This document shows, in pieces, positions 27,901 to 37,971 of a stretch of 64,000 bases of DNA; the first letter of the stretch is position 1; the number at the start of each line of letters is the position of its first letter. This stretch comes from Vreelandella olivaria (GTDB taxonomy: Bacteria > Pseudomonadota > Gammaproteobacteria > Pseudomonadales > Halomonadaceae). The position numbers and the translations under genes are program-made. Below the pieces are notes generated by a model. It worked only from the letters and a program-made list of their open reading frames with translations, ran no database searches and was not told where the DNA came from. Location: the NCBI RefSeq assembly GCF_023507745.1, contig NZ_JALPZO010000081.1, positions 1 through 64,000 of the forward strand, read 5' to 3'.

Positions 27901-28417
27901 GTTGGAAACGCTGGAGCGGGCCATCAAGCGTATTGACCAGGAAACCCGCGTACGCTTTCGGGAAACCTTTGACCAGGTGAATACCGGTTTGCAAACACTC
28001 TTCCCCAGAGTATTTGGCGGTGGCGCCGCCTGGTTGACGCTTACCGGAGACGATTTACTGGAAACAGGGGTCGCCATCATGGCGCGTCCACCAGGGAAAA
28101 AGAACAGCACTATTCACCTGTTGTCTGGTGGTGAAAAGGCATTGACAGCCCTCTCCCTGGTATTCGCCATTTTCCAGCTTAATCCCGCTCCGTTCTGCAT
28201 GTTAGACGAGGTTGATGCCCCATTGGATGATGCTAACGTTGGGCGTTATGCCAGGCTTGTTAAAGAGATGTCCGAAAACGTGCAGTTCATCTATATCACC
28301 CATAACAAAATTGCCATGGAAGCCGCCGAGCGTCTAATGGGGGTAACCATGCAGGAGCCCGGTGTTTCGCGTTTGGTATCGGTGGGCATTGATGAAGCGG
28401 CAGCGCTGGTCGATTAA
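24929..28417 (+). CDS. smc: Chromosome condensation ATPase SMC
   Basis: A 1162-aa SMC protein that organises the chromosome with ScpA/ScpB. N-terminal head with Walker A VGPNGCGKSN (residues ~31-40) and IIGQGMISRLIEARP; long antiparallel coiled coil rich in Glu/Gln/Arg; hinge around residues 515-650, where the coil heptads stop; C-terminal head with the signature LLSGGEKALTALSL and Walker B PFCMLDEVDAPLDD. The pseudomonad-type Smc replaces MukBEF. Its last 4 nt overlap the end of the convergent tarD-like gene. Confidence 0.98.
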   Translation: MRLTSIRLVGFKSFVDPVTVPFDGNMTAIVGPNGCGKSNIIDAVRWVMGESSAKTLRGESMADVIFNGSTGRKPIGQASIELKFDNRDGGMGGVYAQYSEIAVKRLVTRDGQSNYFFNGQKCRRRDIADLFMGTGLGPRSYAIIGQGMISRLIEARPDDLRATLEEAAGISKYKERRRETENRMRRTQENLERLDDIREELDKQLERLKRQAEAAKRYQELKQQEYRLKGELALLRGRTLRAEQSHQESRVRELEIAVEKDVFGVRQCETRLEQAREQHDALAEVLDRHQQQFYETTTRIARLEQDQAHRRSREAQLASDIATARRDLDEQRRVSEGDRERLATVEARLDDLLPEHEALEEQLELLEQALADATPALEAAEQTWVDAESHWRDASRDADRSQDQLRDLEQRIARLQAENQRRRQQRGELADITILRSEHAECQAQREEAEQHADNFQVEREQWQQRYSTAKASYQQAIQARDQQRGKLSQTQGELASLQALIDAALADHDAHVSETLAVHGLENAPRLGETIGVADGWERVTSWLLAPWLNARLVGGDQLKTLPDALATDWCLIDKTEQPATANRLSALVTGAGALREWLASIHYAETREDAEQLLATLAPGESVVSRDGVWRGRGWLHQQANGSGVDALLVTRRRFDELAAQLKQDEAELARLDEQCTSTSGAIENLEHAREQQAKQERDHATVLQQLAVKEQRLAQRLEHFESRATELDDELAQLQQDEAELTLTLEEQRARWHTAMEQLEIAAESRETSAEQRSRQREQREQLNQQHAPLKARQQALALERERLCAERDSLRAQQTRSGDTEERLAMRIAELEESREMLVEPDEQAAEELEELLHQREQQERRLNDVRQQAQALAEQLRNDELARQQHERNLEQSREQLQQRRMEVQALALRAATQDEQLAELGHNVDELAEQLPSDASESVWQERLESTSDKIRRLGAINLAAIEEYDQQAERRNYLEAQHAELSEALETLERAIKRIDQETRVRFRETFDQVNTGLQTLFPRVFGGGAAWLTLTGDDLLETGVAIMARPPGKKNSTIHLLSGGEKALTALSLVFAIFQLNPAPFCMLDEVDAPLDDANVGRYARLVKEMSENVQFIYITHNKIAMEAAERLMGVTMQEPGVSRLVSVGIDEAAALVD

Positions 28418-29583
28418 CCTTCGCCCAATTCGCGCATAACGGCATGCAATTTGGATTTTGCTTCAAAACCCACCCCTGGGATATCCGGCAGCGCGACATA
28501 GCCGTTCTCTACCTGTATACCGTCTGCGAAACCACCAAAGGGTTGGAACACATCCGGGTAAGATTCATTACCGCCCAAGTGCAGCCCGGCGGCAATATTG
28601 AGCGACATTTGATGTCCGCCATGGGGAACAACACGACGGGATGACCACCCCTGGTCATTCATGACATCCAACGTACGCATATATTCAACCAGACCATAGG
28701 AGAGCGCACAGTCGAACTGTACATAGTCCCGGTCTGGGCGCATACCACCATGGCGCAGCAGGTTGCGTGCATCCTGATGAGAGAACAGATTTTCACCTGT
28801 TGCCATCGGCAGGCTGTAATGGTTGGCCAACTCTGCCTGCAAGGCATAATCCAGGGGATCACCCGCCTCTTCGTACCAGAAGAGTCCATAGGGTTTCAGC
28901 GCTTCCGCGTAAGCGATAGCGGTTTCCTGATCAAAACGGCCATTAGCATCCACCGCCAGTCGGCTACCGTCGCCCACCACGTCCAGAACCGCCTCAATTC
29001 TGCGAAGATCCTCATCCAGCGATTCGGCACCAATCTTCATTTTGACCACGTTATAGCCACGGTCTAAATAGCTGCGCATCTCGTCCTGTAGTTTCGCGTG
29101 GTCTTTGCCTGGGTAATAGTAGCCACCGGCAGCATAGACCCATACCTTGTCGTCAGCCTTACCATCACGGTAGCGGTCCGCTAACAAACGATAGAGTGGC
29201 TTACCCTCAATCTTGGCGACTGCGTCCCATATAGCCATGTCGATTGTGCCTACCGCCACGGACCGTTCGCCGTGGCCTCCAGGCTTTTCGTTGGTCATCA
29301 GTGCTTTCCAAATGGCAAACGGATCCAGGTTATTATTGGTCTGGTCGATCAGACTTTCCGGGGAAGCCTCTAATACACGGTCAATAAAACGGTCGCGCAT
29401 TAACGCACCCTGACCATAGCGACCATTGGAGTTAAATCCATAACCAATCACAGGTTTACCGTCACGAATGATATCGGTAATCACTGCAACCACTGAGCAG
29501 GTCATCTTCGAGAAGTCGATATAGGCGTTAGCAATGGGGGAAGCAATCGAAACCGTCTTTTCACGAATTTCCACAATACGCAT
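28414..29583 (-). CDS. tarD: D(-)-tartrate dehydratase-like enolase-superfamily enzyme
   Basis: A 389-aa member of the enolase/mandelate racemase superfamily, close in memory to the characterised Bradyrhizobium D-tartrate dehydratase. It shares NAYIDFSKMT, GYGFNSNGRYGQG, NEKPGGHGERSVAVGTIDMA and PDRDYVQFDCALSYGL. It would dehydrate D-tartrate to oxaloacetate. Likely catalytic residues: KMK (Lys181/183); metal ligands Asp212, Glu238 or 239, and Glu264; acid His in PHGGHQ (321-324). The ATG at 29581-29583 is used because upstream codons lack homology. It is divergent from a LysR gene over a 99-bp region with an inverted repeat, so it is probably induced by its substrate. Confidence 0.88.
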   Translation of the reverse strand: MRIVEIREKTVSIASPIANAYIDFSKMTCSVVAVITDIIRDGKPVIGYGFNSNGRYGQGALMRDRFIDRVLEASPESLIDQTNNNLDPFAIWKALMTNEKPGGHGERSVAVGTIDMAIWDAVAKIEGKPLYRLLADRYRDGKADDKVWVYAAGGYYYPGKDHAKLQDEMRSYLDRGYNVVKMKIGAESLDEDLRRIEAVLDVVGDGSRLAVDANGRFDQETAIAYAEALKPYGLFWYEEAGDPLDYALQAELANHYSLPMATGENLFSHQDARNLLRHGGMRPDRDYVQFDCALSYGLVEYMRTLDVMNDQGWSSRRVVPHGGHQMSLNIAAGLHLGGNESYPDVFQPFGGFADGIQVENGYVALPDIPGVGFEAKSKLHAVMRELGEG

Positions 29584-29598
29584 GGTGTGCTCCTGGGT

Positions 29599-29652
29599 AA
29601 GTGATAGCACTACCATAAAGGTGACAACGCCATGCGCCCAATGCTATTACTT
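29599..29652. promoter_or_regulatory. Inverted repeat in the tarD/LysR divergent promoter
   Basis: AAGTGATAGCACT (29599-29611) and AATGCTATTACTT (29640-29652) are inverted copies matching at 10 of 13 positions, 28 bp apart. The placement and symmetry suit paired LysR-regulator sites controlling both genes. Confidence 0.5.
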
Positions 29653-29682
29653 CTATAATCCCATGCTGAAACGGCATTGCCT

Positions 29683-30564
29683 ATGGAACTGGTCTGGTTA
29701 GAAGATTTTACGGCGCTGGCCGAGCACGGCAGTTTTGTCCGGGCGGCACAGGCGCGGCATATTACCCAGCCGGCGTTTAGTCGTCGGATTCGGGCGTTGG
29801 AGCAGTGGGTTGGCACGAGCCTGTTTATTCGTACGCCCCAGGGCACTACCTTGACGGAAGCAGGTAAACATATTCAGGCAAGCGCCTTTGAATCGATAGG
29901 ACGTCTTTACCGACTACGGACAGAAGCTCAGGAAATTGCTGGCAAGGCCGATCGTACCTTGCAATTTGCTGCTACTCACTCGCTTTCGTTCACTTTTTTC
30001 CCCCGCTGGGTGCGTCAGGCAGAGCAGGGTACCCCTATTGAAGCTGTCCAGCTGCACTCAGACACGATGGCGGCCTGTGAGCAAATGCTGCTACAGGGAT
30101 CTGCTCACTTTTTACTTAGTCATCGAGATCCTTTAGTGCCCTCATTATTATCCGCAGAACAATTTGAAAGTATCTGCATTGGAGAGGATAGGCTAATTCC
30201 ACTGGTCGGCAGAGAGTTGGCTGGGGAGCAAGATTTTGAAGCGTTTCCCTATTTGGCATATGCTGAAGCATCAGGACTTGGACGCATTGTTAGCCATCGC
30301 TTAAAAAAATACAGTACTAATTATTTTATGCCTGAGCCACGCTTTAGTAGTCACCTGGCAGCTGTCTTGATGTCTATGGCATTAGAGAATAAAGGGCTTG
30401 CATGGTTACCAGAAAGCCTTTCTGAACAAGAGGTTGTTGAAGATAAGTTAGTGCGAGCCTTAAGTGAAGAATGGGATATTCCTGTGCAAATACACTTAAC
30501 TCGTCCACGTATACTAAGCAGTACCTTTGCAGATTCTTTTTGGAAGAAACTCGCAAGAAACTAA
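29683..30564 (+). CDS. LysR-family transcriptional regulator
   Basis: A 293-aa regulator. The N-terminal winged HTH (residues ~3-60: FTALAEHGSFVRAAQARH, then TQPAFSRRIRALE) is followed by a periplasmic-binding-like effector domain. It is divergent from the tartrate dehydratase-like gene, so it probably controls it. The ATG at 29683 is chosen over a TTG two codons earlier. Base composition changes inside the gene: by hand count 38 of 60 bases are G/C at 30001-30060 but 23 of 60 at 30121-30180 and 21 of 60 at 30301-30360, although the reading frame and length stay normal. Confidence 0.9.
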   Translation: MELVWLEDFTALAEHGSFVRAAQARHITQPAFSRRIRALEQWVGTSLFIRTPQGTTLTEAGKHIQASAFESIGRLYRLRTEAQEIAGKADRTLQFAATHSLSFTFFPRWVRQAEQGTPIEAVQLHSDTMAACEQMLLQGSAHFLLSHRDPLVPSLLSAEQFESICIGEDRLIPLVGRELAGEQDFEAFPYLAYAEASGLGRIVSHRLKKYSTNYFMPEPRFSSHLAAVLMSMALENKGLAWLPESLSEQEVVEDKLVRALSEEWDIPVQIHLTRPRILSSTFADSFWKKLARN

Positions 30565-31012
30565 AACATTCACTAGCATACTGTTTAGCGATGGTTGGCT
30601 TATTGGCTAAAATGTGCTGTAGTTATTCAATATACTCGTAGTCCAGTTACCATTATCGCATCTGCTGGCAGTCTGACTTCGTTCAAGCGACTCAGGTATT
30701 CGAGCTAAAGATTGCCCTTGTACCAACGCAGAAAGTGAACCGAGAGGAGGAGCCTGGGTCTCCTCAATAACAAGGTAAAAGCGGTGTTACGGTGCAGCGT
30801 TTGAGGTTAATAGCGCTAAAATGGCACTTTTCGCTATTGATATAGTCGGAAAATTGGCCTAAAAATCGTCCAAGGCGATGTTATAGCGCGAAAATTAGCA
30901 AAAAGTGGCCCTTTTCGTAGCAACCGCGCTATGCTTGGTGGTAAATAGCTACCATTAGAAGGTTTCCGTCTTCAGGCATAGCGCCTTAGCAACCGGTAAA
31001 ATGACCCATGGA
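30565..31012. other. AT-rich intergenic region before zipA
   Basis: About 450 bases with no convincing gene. It contains a GAGGAG...CTCCTC hairpin (about 30743-30766) that could end LysR transcription, a long imperfect inverted repeat (30818-30915, listed separately), repeated TAGCGC words, and a small stem GTGGTA/TACCAT near 30940. The zipA promoter must lie here, but no clear consensus pair stands out. Confidence 0.5.
30818..30915. repeat. Imperfect inverted repeat with ~59-nt loop
   Basis: AAAATGGCACTTTTCGCTA (30818-30836) is nearly the reverse complement of TAGCAAAAAGTGGCCCTTTT (30896-30915), with one bulge and about two mismatches. The loop includes a near direct repeat of the left flank (GTTATAGCGCGAAAAT against GTTAATAGCGCTAAAAT). 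It could be a structured RNA, a small mobile remnant or regulatory sites. Confidence 0.45.
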
Positions 31013-32923
31013 ATGCTCGACATGGAATTAAGAGAGTGGTTAATCATTCTAGGACTGGCGTTGGTATCGCTCATCGTGGTCGACGGTGTGCGAAGGCTTC
31101 AGCGTCAGCGGCGTGTACCCCGGCTTGACCAGGCAGTCAGAGATCTGCCTAAAGCGAAGCTGGGGGAGTTTGACGACGAAGCGAAAGAAGCAGAAATTAA
31201 TTGGGAGCTACCTAATGGTGGCGCCAGGGTCGTCAAGCCCGCTGATTATAGTGGCTTGGGGCAGAAGCCCAAGTTAGAGCGCCAGGAGCATCCGGGGCCA
31301 TCCAAAGTGCTATCTGATTTCAGACGCTCTTTCTCCAAGGCTGTTCCCAAGCAAAAGACAGCGACAAATTTGAAAGCCGAACCAGTTGCAGCGGCTCAGC
31401 CCCAAAAACAGTCCACTTCATTTGCCAAGCCTGTCTTGAATGTAGCAAAAGCTGCATTTACTGCATCATCCACGCCTGCAGAGTATAAGCCCACTGAGTC
31501 TACAGCGTGTGAGCAGGAGCGTAGAGAGCCGAGTATATCGATGGCTGCGGAGGCAGCCAAAGAGCCCGTCGTAGCCGTTAATGCTGACACCTCAAACTCT
31601 GAGTCCACCACTGTTAAGCAGCCACCTACTCAAGTAGCGGTTGAGCAGCCCGCTCAAAGTAGTGGCACGGTTAGTGGTAAGGTCGCCGATGTTCAGGCTT
31701 CAGAGCAAGAGGTAGCGGCAGCGGACGTTGACGTTAGTGTCGAGCAGACTCCTTCCGTTCAGGCTGAAACCGCCGCAATACTACTCTCAGCGGCGGAAGA
31801 TGAAGTTTCTGCCGATAAAACGCCGGAAACCAGAAGTGAAGAGTCCCAGGAACCTGTGTTGCGCGCTGAGCCGGAAGACGCCGTATTCGCCAAGCAACCT
31901 TCGGATGCACCGAAGCCGAAGCGCCGCCAGCTACGTTCGGACATCGCTGGTGACCACGGTGAACTCAATGACGATGAGATTGATGAGTACCGGCTGGTCG
32001 ATTTTGAAGGGATTGGCCGTTCCTTCAAGCGCAAGTTAATTGAGCGCCGTAAACAAAGAGCAATCAAAAAAGCGGAAAAAGCCAAACGTGCTGAGGCACT
32101 AGCCAAACAGAAGGCTGAGCGCAAAGCGCTTGAGGCAGAGCAGCGCCGCGAAGCGAAAGAGGCCGCGGAGGCCGAGCGAGCACGTATTGCGCAAGAGCGT
32201 GCTGAAGCCCGTGAAGCAGCCGCTAATGCGGCGGCTGCTCAGCGCGCTACTGTACAGGAATCCCATGAAACGGTAGCAGCTGGCGTTTATAGCCACTATG
32301 AGCGTGACGGTTATGCTGAGGCTTATGACAACGAGATTTATGACAACATAGATGAGCAGGAGCACTCCGCCCCGGCATACGTTGCTCAGGATAGTGTTGT
32401 ACGTGCCCACCCCACTCTGGAAAAAGCGTTACGCCATGATGTGAACGGTGAGCATGCCAAAGAAACACTGACCCATGCCGATGAGATGGTGGTTATTAGC
32501 GTTCTCTCTCGTGATCCTGAAGGTTTTGAGGGGGGGAAACTACTTGAGCTGATGATGGCTTGTGGTCTCCGCTATAGCCGCACAATGGGTGTTTTCCATC
32601 GTTTCGAAACGGAAAGTGATGATAGCGAGCTCCAGTTCTCAATGGTTAATGTGCTCAAGCCGGGAACCTTCCCCATTGAAGAGATGGACGAGTTCGTAAC
32701 GCCGGGGATCACCTTCCTGATGCCTTTGCCCGGTGCAACGGATAGCTCAGCAGCCTTTGAAGCCATGGTGGAAACTGCCATGGTAGTGGTGCGTCACATG
32801 GGTGGTGAACTGAAAGATGAAAACCACAGTGTGATGACGGCACAAACGATCGAGTTCGCCAGACAGCGGGTACATGAATTCGAGCGTCGTCATCGGTTGC
32901 ATCGTCATATGCAGGCTCGCTAA
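31013..32923 (+). CDS. zipA: Cell division protein ZipA, unusually long
   Basis: A 636-aa FtsZ-membrane tether. Very short N-terminus, one transmembrane helix (LREWLIILGLALVSLIVVDG, residues 6-25), then a basic patch. A roughly 465-residue low-complexity linker rich in Ala, Glu, Pro, Gln and Ser follows, with a highly charged Lys/Ala/Glu helix near residues 340-415. The C-terminal FtsZ-binding domain starts near 492 (MVVISVLSRDPEGFEGG). E. coli ZipA is 328 aa, so the extra length is all linker. Possible ATG starts are 31001, 31013 and 31022; none has a strong ribosome site. ligA follows after a terminator. Confidence 0.93.
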   Translation: MLDMELREWLIILGLALVSLIVVDGVRRLQRQRRVPRLDQAVRDLPKAKLGEFDDEAKEAEINWELPNGGARVVKPADYSGLGQKPKLERQEHPGPSKVLSDFRRSFSKAVPKQKTATNLKAEPVAAAQPQKQSTSFAKPVLNVAKAAFTASSTPAEYKPTESTACEQERREPSISMAAEAAKEPVVAVNADTSNSESTTVKQPPTQVAVEQPAQSSGTVSGKVADVQASEQEVAAADVDVSVEQTPSVQAETAAILLSAAEDEVSADKTPETRSEESQEPVLRAEPEDAVFAKQPSDAPKPKRRQLRSDIAGDHGELNDDEIDEYRLVDFEGIGRSFKRKLIERRKQRAIKKAEKAKRAEALAKQKAERKALEAEQRREAKEAAEAERARIAQERAEAREAAANAAAAQRATVQESHETVAAGVYSHYERDGYAEAYDNEIYDNIDEQEHSAPAYVAQDSVVRAHPTLEKALRHDVNGEHAKETLTHADEMVVISVLSRDPEGFEGGKLLELMMACGLRYSRTMGVFHRFETESDDSELQFSMVNVLKPGTFPIEEMDEFVTPGITFLMPLPGATDSSAAFEAMVETAMVVVRHMGGELKDENHSVMTAQTIEFARQRVHEFERRHRLHRHMQAR

Positions 32924-32937
32924 TTCGAGCGTGAATC

Positions 32938-32974
32938 AAACACCCGCCTTCCCTAAAGAAGGCGGGTGTTTTTG
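32938..32974 (+). terminator. Terminator of zipA
   Basis: A 13-bp stem (AAACACCCGCCTT 32938-32950 with AAGGCGGGTGTTT 32959-32971) with a CCCTAAAG loop and following T run, 14 nt after the stop. Confidence 0.9.
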
Positions 32975-33004
32975 TTACTGAATGATTGCCTTTAAGATCA
33001 CTAA

Positions 33005-35070
<2,066 letters not shown>

Positions 35071-35071
<1 letters not shown>

Positions 35072-35346
35072 TGAGCCGCTTTATTGAAGTGCCTGCACGA
35101 ATGCTGCCGCCAGAAACCCTTAATGCCCTGCTGGAGGCCTTTGTGACACGCCAGGGCTACGATACCACCGATACCTCGGGGGAAGGCATGCATGGCTGGG
35201 TAATCGAGCTGAAAAAGCAGCTGGAACGCCATGAATTGATCATTGCCCATGACCTTGAACTCGAAATGACGGAGGTTATGACCCTCGCCCAGTGGCGAGC
35301 CTTTGGGCGAGATATCGCAGACGATGAGGAGGAGGGCGATTATTGA
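35071..35346 (+). CDS. yheU: YheU-like (UPF0270) small protein
   Basis: A 91-aa protein of unknown function. The N-terminal pattern IEVPARMLPPETLNALLEAF and the later LKKQLERHELIIAHDLELE resemble E. coli YheU (IPWQDLSPETLENLIESF...), giving a fairly sure UPF0270 assignment. It has an acidic C-terminal tail (DIADDEEEGDY) not seen in the shorter E. coli protein. Translationally coupled to ligA through TAATG; its last 7 nt overlap the end of convergent mnmC. Confidence 0.8.
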
Positions 35347-37340
35347 GTGCGTATCAGCGTGCTAATAACCCGCCGCCCAGGGTGAAGATGATCCACGAGT
35401 GGTAGTTCTAACGGCAGTGGGTCGTCGCATATCCGTGAAGCAATGACCTCGGCACACAGTGGTGCGCTGGCTAACCCCCGCGACCCATGGGCAGATGATA
35501 TCCATAGTCCTGGATAGTGCTCTCCCTGGGTAGCGGGTACTAAAGAGGCATCTTTACGCAGCGCGTCGTAGTCGCGCTGCCATGCTTCAGCATTGGGTAC
35601 CGGCCCCGCGTAGGGGCTTTTGTCGGGGCTTGCTGCACGAACGGCAGCGCGCCCCTCAAGTGCATTTGCGTCCAGTACACATCCTGCTGCTTCCAGGGCG
35701 GCCACCCATCGGGGGAGTGTTTGGCGCAACTCGTCAATATTGCGCTGATGGTCTTCGGTTGTGACATCCGTGGTGGTGTTATTGGGTATAAAACTGGCGC
35801 CAAAGGTCATCACCCCATCCAGGGGAGGCGACACATATCCTCCAGCACAAACAACTCGCTGAGGCGTTGCTACGCCTTCGGGAAGCTTCACCTGGCTAAC
35901 CTGACCACGTACCTGCTGTAGTGGCAATTGAGCGGTCTGTGCAAAATGATTGGCCAGCGTCGCATTGGCGATGATCACCTGATCAGCGGTGATGGTATCA
36001 CCGTCGGCAAGGTCAAGGTGCCAGACAGAACCCACCCGGCGTAGCCGCGCCACTTCCCCTTGGTGTAACGCTATCTGGGCGTGGCGAAGTAGCCGTTCGC
36101 AGAGAAGCTTGGGTTTTACCCAGCCTGCCTGGGGATAAAATAGTCCATGGTCAGCGTCAATCGGAACGCCTGCCAGCCCACTGAGCGTACGCTCCTGAGC
36201 CGATACCACCGCCGCCGGTAACGGATGGCGAGCCATAAATCGCTGTTGACGGCCAGCTTCTTTGCCATTTAACGCTAGCTGAACCACACCGCAGGGCTGC
36301 CACAGCGGTGTTGTGGAGGATACCTGGTTAAGCCAGCGCTGGCTGTAAAGCAGGCCCGCCAGATAGAAGCGGCTTTGATGATTGGTTTCGGCCGCCAGCT
36401 TGACATACAGTGCCCCCTGCCGGTTACCGGAGCCGCCCGCACCGATGGCTTCGCGTTCAATTACTGTGACCTGAATACCACGCTTGGCCAGCGCTGCCGC
36501 CACGCTGCTGCCCGCTATGCCCGCGCCAATCACCGCTACATGGTTAGCCTTGCTGGCTGCTGGAGGGGTAAACCACGGCGTTGCCCTGCGTCGGGTATCC
36601 GCAGGTGGGGTTTGGATCTGGCCCGCCAGCATTTCACGTTTGCGTCCAAACCCAGGTACCTTTTGCCACTCAAATCCAGCCGCTTTCAGGCCACGTTTGA
36701 CAATGCCGGCACAGGTAAAGGTGGCAAAGGTCGCGTTGGGGCGGGAGCGGGCTGCCATGGCCTCAAACAACTCGGGTTGCCACATATCCGGGTTTTTGGA
36801 AGGGGCGAAGCCATCCAAAAACCACGCATCTACCCAACCATCCAGCAGATTTAGCCGCTCAGTGGTATCGCCAAAGTGCAGGTCAAGCGTTACTTGCTCG
36901 CTAAGATGCAGTCGGTGGATACCGCTGACTGCGTCTGGCCATTGGCGGCACAGTACCTGTGCATAACGCGCCAGGGATGGCCATGCGCTTAACGCACGGG
37001 CTAATGAAACCCGGTCGAGAGGGTATTTCTCTGTGGATATCAAATGAAGTCTGGCGGTTGACGGTGCCAGCTGTTCAAAGCACGCCCAGGCACACAGCAT
37101 ATTGAGCCCCGTGCCAAAGCCGGTTTCCCCGATGACAAACGCGCGAGTATGCTGCCAGTCCGCAAAGCGTTCGGGAAGGTGGTTGGCCGCTAAAAAGACA
37201 TGCTCGGTTTCAGCACGGCCGTCTTCCCTGGAAAAATAGACGTCATCGAAGGTGTCTGAGTGGGGGGCGGCGTCGTTCCAGGTGAGCGAAGGCGCGTTTA
37301 ACGCTGCGAGCGGAGGCAAAGCAGTGAGGCGTTGGGTCAC
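35340..37340 (-). CDS. mnmC: Bifunctional tRNA wobble-modification enzyme MnmC
   Basis: A 666-aa fused enzyme for the last two steps of mnm5(s2)U34 synthesis. N-terminal SAM methyltransferase (MnmD part) with GETGFGTGLNML and WFLDGFAPSKNPDMW; C-terminal FAD oxidoreductase (MnmC1 part) with dinucleotide motif VIGAGIAGSSVAAALAKRG. Same length as E. coli MnmC (668 aa) with both halves intact. The GTG at 37338-37340 is the best start before DFDDVYFS-like residues (TFDDVYFS, ~29-36). Convergent with yheU. Confidence 0.96.
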   Translation of the reverse strand: MTQRLTALPPLAALNAPSLTWNDAAPHSDTFDDVYFSREDGRAETEHVFLAANHLPERFADWQHTRAFVIGETGFGTGLNMLCAWACFEQLAPSTARLHLISTEKYPLDRVSLARALSAWPSLARYAQVLCRQWPDAVSGIHRLHLSEQVTLDLHFGDTTERLNLLDGWVDAWFLDGFAPSKNPDMWQPELFEAMAARSRPNATFATFTCAGIVKRGLKAAGFEWQKVPGFGRKREMLAGQIQTPPADTRRRATPWFTPPAASKANHVAVIGAGIAGSSVAAALAKRGIQVTVIEREAIGAGGSGNRQGALYVKLAAETNHQSRFYLAGLLYSQRWLNQVSSTTPLWQPCGVVQLALNGKEAGRQQRFMARHPLPAAVVSAQERTLSGLAGVPIDADHGLFYPQAGWVKPKLLCERLLRHAQIALHQGEVARLRRVGSVWHLDLADGDTITADQVIIANATLANHFAQTAQLPLQQVRGQVSQVKLPEGVATPQRVVCAGGYVSPPLDGVMTFGASFIPNNTTTDVTTEDHQRNIDELRQTLPRWVAALEAAGCVLDANALEGRAAVRAASPDKSPYAGPVPNAEAWQRDYDALRKDASLVPATQGEHYPGLWISSAHGSRGLASAPLCAEVIASRICDDPLPLELPLVDHLHPGRRVISTLIRTQ

Positions 37341-37442
37341 GCGAATATCCGTGGTAGTGAAGATTGGTTAAAAAATGATCAATTTGTTAATCAGGGCGTT
37401 ATCTCTGGCTTTGGGAAAAGCGTCCGCCGGGTTTGCACAGAG

Positions 37443-37465
37443 TTTTCCACAGGCTCTGTGAAAAA
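37443..37465. other. Inverted pair of DnaA-box-like nonamers
   Basis: TTTTCCACA (37443-37451) on the plus strand and TTTTTCACA on the minus strand (37457-37465) both fit the relaxed DnaA consensus TTWTNCACA and together form a small hairpin. They lie in the 157-nt gap between mnmC and yciI. This may be chance or a weak DnaA-binding site; no other origin features surround it. Confidence 0.3.
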
Positions 37466-37497
37466 GCGGGCGGACCCTTCATACTCGCCCCTATTGG

Positions 37498-37797
37498 TCA
37501 AGGCAAAACTTTTTTGAATGGCTTAACAATTACCTTGGCATATACCCCGGCAATGATGTAGGGGTCGGCGTCTGCCCAGGCCTGTGCGGCATTTAAACTC
37601 TCAAATTCGGCCACGACCAAACTGCCGCTAAATCCTGACTCGCCTGGGTTTTCTGTATCAATGGCAGGATGAGGGCCTGCCAAGACCAACCGGCCTTCGT
37701 TGCGTAGTGCCTCCAGCCGTGCCAAGTGGTCCGGGCGGGCTGCCAGGCGACGCTCCAAACTGTTGGAGACATCTTCACTGATAATCGCATATAGCAT
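37498..37797 (-). CDS. yciI: YciI-like protein
   Basis: A 99-aa dimeric alpha+beta-barrel protein of the YciI family (E. coli YciI is 98 aa); no firm function is known. The family start [25 protein letters not shown], with the His-Asp pair around position 24 (R-P-D-H) thought to form a putative active site, and [11 protein letters not shown] are clear. It is divergent from the rnm-yciO pair; in E. coli yciI and yciV/yciO also lie in the same neighbourhood around trp. Confidence 0.9.
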   Translation of the reverse strand: MLYAIISEDVSNSLERRLAARPDHLARLEALRNEGRLVLAGPHPAIDTENPGESGFSGSLVVAEFESLNAAQAWADADPYIIAGVYAKVIVKPFKKVLP

Positions 37798-37971
37798 GGG
37801 GATAACTCCTTGAATGCGTAGGGGGGCGCTTTTAGCCTGTTAGGCCATCTGCAGAATTGACCGCACCCACATAAGCGCGCACCATGGCGAGCGCCTGTGA
37901 GCCATTTACGGGAAACAGGGTACCTGTTCGTATATGGCACTCCTATTCTGACAAACTCGCCACACGGCGTC

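Noticed and set aside
36375-36966. Two overlapping plus-strand frames of about 160 codons inside mnmC
   Set aside because: They are antisense to both intact MnmC domains and lack ribosome sites or recognisable motifs.
37341-37497. Replication origin near the DnaA-like sites
   Set aside because: Only two relaxed matches, no AT-rich unwinding region, no cluster of GATC sites and no dnaA/gidA neighbours.
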